DNA from: Candidatus Hadersleviella danica
GTDB taxonomy: Bacteria; Chloroflexota; Anaerolineae; Promineifilales; Promineifilaceae
Length of the DNA: 64,000 nucleotides
NCBI GenBank assembly: GCA_016711405.1
Contig: JADJSZ010000001.1
Location: 1-64,000 of the forward strand
Reading direction: 5' to 3'
The translations under genes were made by a program, and so were the position numbers. Position 1 is the stretch's first letter. Every line of letters begins with the position of its first letter. Below, one piece after another: positions 63,386 through 64,000 of the stretch. The notes under the pieces are model-generated. The model saw only the letters and a program-made list of their open reading frames with translations. It made no database searches and was not told the DNA's origin.

Positions 63386-64000
63386 CCCACATAATGCCAT
63401 CGCGGGCGGGAATGGTGAGGGTGGGGCCAGCGGCCGTGTGTGGCGGCCAAACTTGGCTGTAGTCTGCGGGGGCAAATCCAGTGTCAGGGTAGCGGGTTCG
63501 GAGCCTGTATTGATGGCCACAACGGCCGTCTCCTCCCCCAATTTGCGCACAAATACATAGGTCGTCTCATCCCCATGAACCGCCTCAAAACTCCCCGTGC
63601 GTAGCACAGGGTGGGCGTGGCGCAGGGCTGTGAGGGCTTGGAACGTAGCCAGCAATTCATTGTCCCACGCTTCTTCGTCGTGCCACAAAAACGCCTCGCG
63701 GCACTCGGGGTCATCCCCGCCCGTCATGCCGATTTCGGTGCCGTAATAGATGCAGGGCGCACCGGGAAAGGTCATTTGCAGGAAGGCGGCGAGGCGCAGG
63801 GCAGATTTATCGCCACCCATAATCCACAGGGCGCGGGCGGTGTCGTGGCTGTCCAGCAAGTTGAGTTGCACTTGGGTCACTTCCCAATCGTAGAGGGCGT
63901 GCATCTGGTCTATCGCCTCGCGGAACTCGGCTCCCGTCAGGGGGGCGAGGGTAAAATGGTCGCGGGTGTAGTCGGGGCGGAGGGTGTCACGGCCGCAAAA
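63369..64000 (-). CDS. Alpha-amylase (GH13)-family protein, C-terminal part (frameshift, 5' end outside window)
   Basis: Only the C-terminal part is present. VQLNLLDSHDTARALWIMGG contains the third catalytic region of GH13 (L-x-S-H-D/N-D/H), followed by PGAPCIYYGTEIGMTGGDDPECREAF, the typical end of the barrel, and a beta-sandwich C-domain (VFVRKLGEETAVVAINTGSEPATL). One C is missing near 63470; restored, the chain ends VWPPHTAAGPTLTIPARDG and MWVSGML with stop at 63369. Unrestored, it runs antisense through the phosphorylase gene. Similar to neopullulanase/cyclomaltodextrinase-type enzymes; exact activity unknown. Confidence 0.85.

Overview
The window is most likely a chromosomal segment of a member of the Chloroflexota, perhaps a filamentous Anaerolineae/Ardenticatenia-type organism. 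This is inferred from gene content: a paired FhaA/FhaB module, a PurS-PurL-PurQ type FGAM synthase, a RskA-type anti-sigma factor with its ECF sigma factor, GT39 and GT-C membrane glycosyltransferases, a HAMP sensor without an output domain, and a small Rab-like GTPase next to a histidine kinase. No rRNA, tRNA, CRISPR, phage or transposase gene was seen.

Layout. 1-5 kb: phosphate acetyltransferase (3' end outside the window), a PAS histidine kinase, an FtsB-like septum protein and a 7Fe-type ferredoxin. 5-24 kb: mixed housekeeping and envelope genes, including a solute-binding lipoprotein with two near-identical binding domains, GT39, an acidic metalloprotease-like lipoprotein, a HAMP sensor, an NTT-like carrier, SelD (apparently a selenoprotein), FhaA/FhaB, a NarL-type sensor kinase, PsuG, GreA, a TetR/SRPBCC pair, an FAD oxidoreductase and RNase Z. 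25-38.8 kb: one 11-gene minus-strand operon. It first encodes pseudaminic acid synthesis (PseB, PseC, PseF, a PseG-PseH fusion, PseI), then five glycan assembly enzymes and a flippase. 39-48 kb: a solute-binding protein, a glycoside hydrolase-like protein, a nucleotidyltransferase-like protein, a GDP-deoxymannose reductase, a large anchored protein of unknown function, DUF177, VOC and HAD proteins, and a PemK/MazF toxin-antitoxin pair. 48-64 kb: PurSLQ, anti-sigma and sigma factors, GTPase plus kinase, a 3-hydroxyisobutyrate dehydrogenase-like enzyme, a GbsR-type regulator, an NTP phosphatase, RecA behind LexA-type boxes, an S1-domain protein, a flippase, a nucleoside phosphorylase and the end of an alpha-amylase-like gene.

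Two sequence-level phenomena dominate. First, nearly every intergenic gap holds arrays of short tandem units, mostly of 7 bp and sometimes 8 bp. Many sequence classes are present, and the arrays are often arranged as inverted arms that form hairpins. They resemble the heptameric STRR repeats of filamentous cyanobacteria. They have also entered coding sequence: PurSLQ carries four of them in frame at domain boundaries or loops. Second, the palindrome CGGCCG, often as ACGGCCGT, is greatly over-represented inside genes in all reading frames, like the cyanobacterial HIP1 octamer.

A caution on quality: about a third of the genes are broken by single-base changes, usually in C or G runs. The protein reading can be repaired in almost every case, so residual assembly indels are more likely than mass pseudogenisation. 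Genes affected are annotated as one locus and the break is stated.
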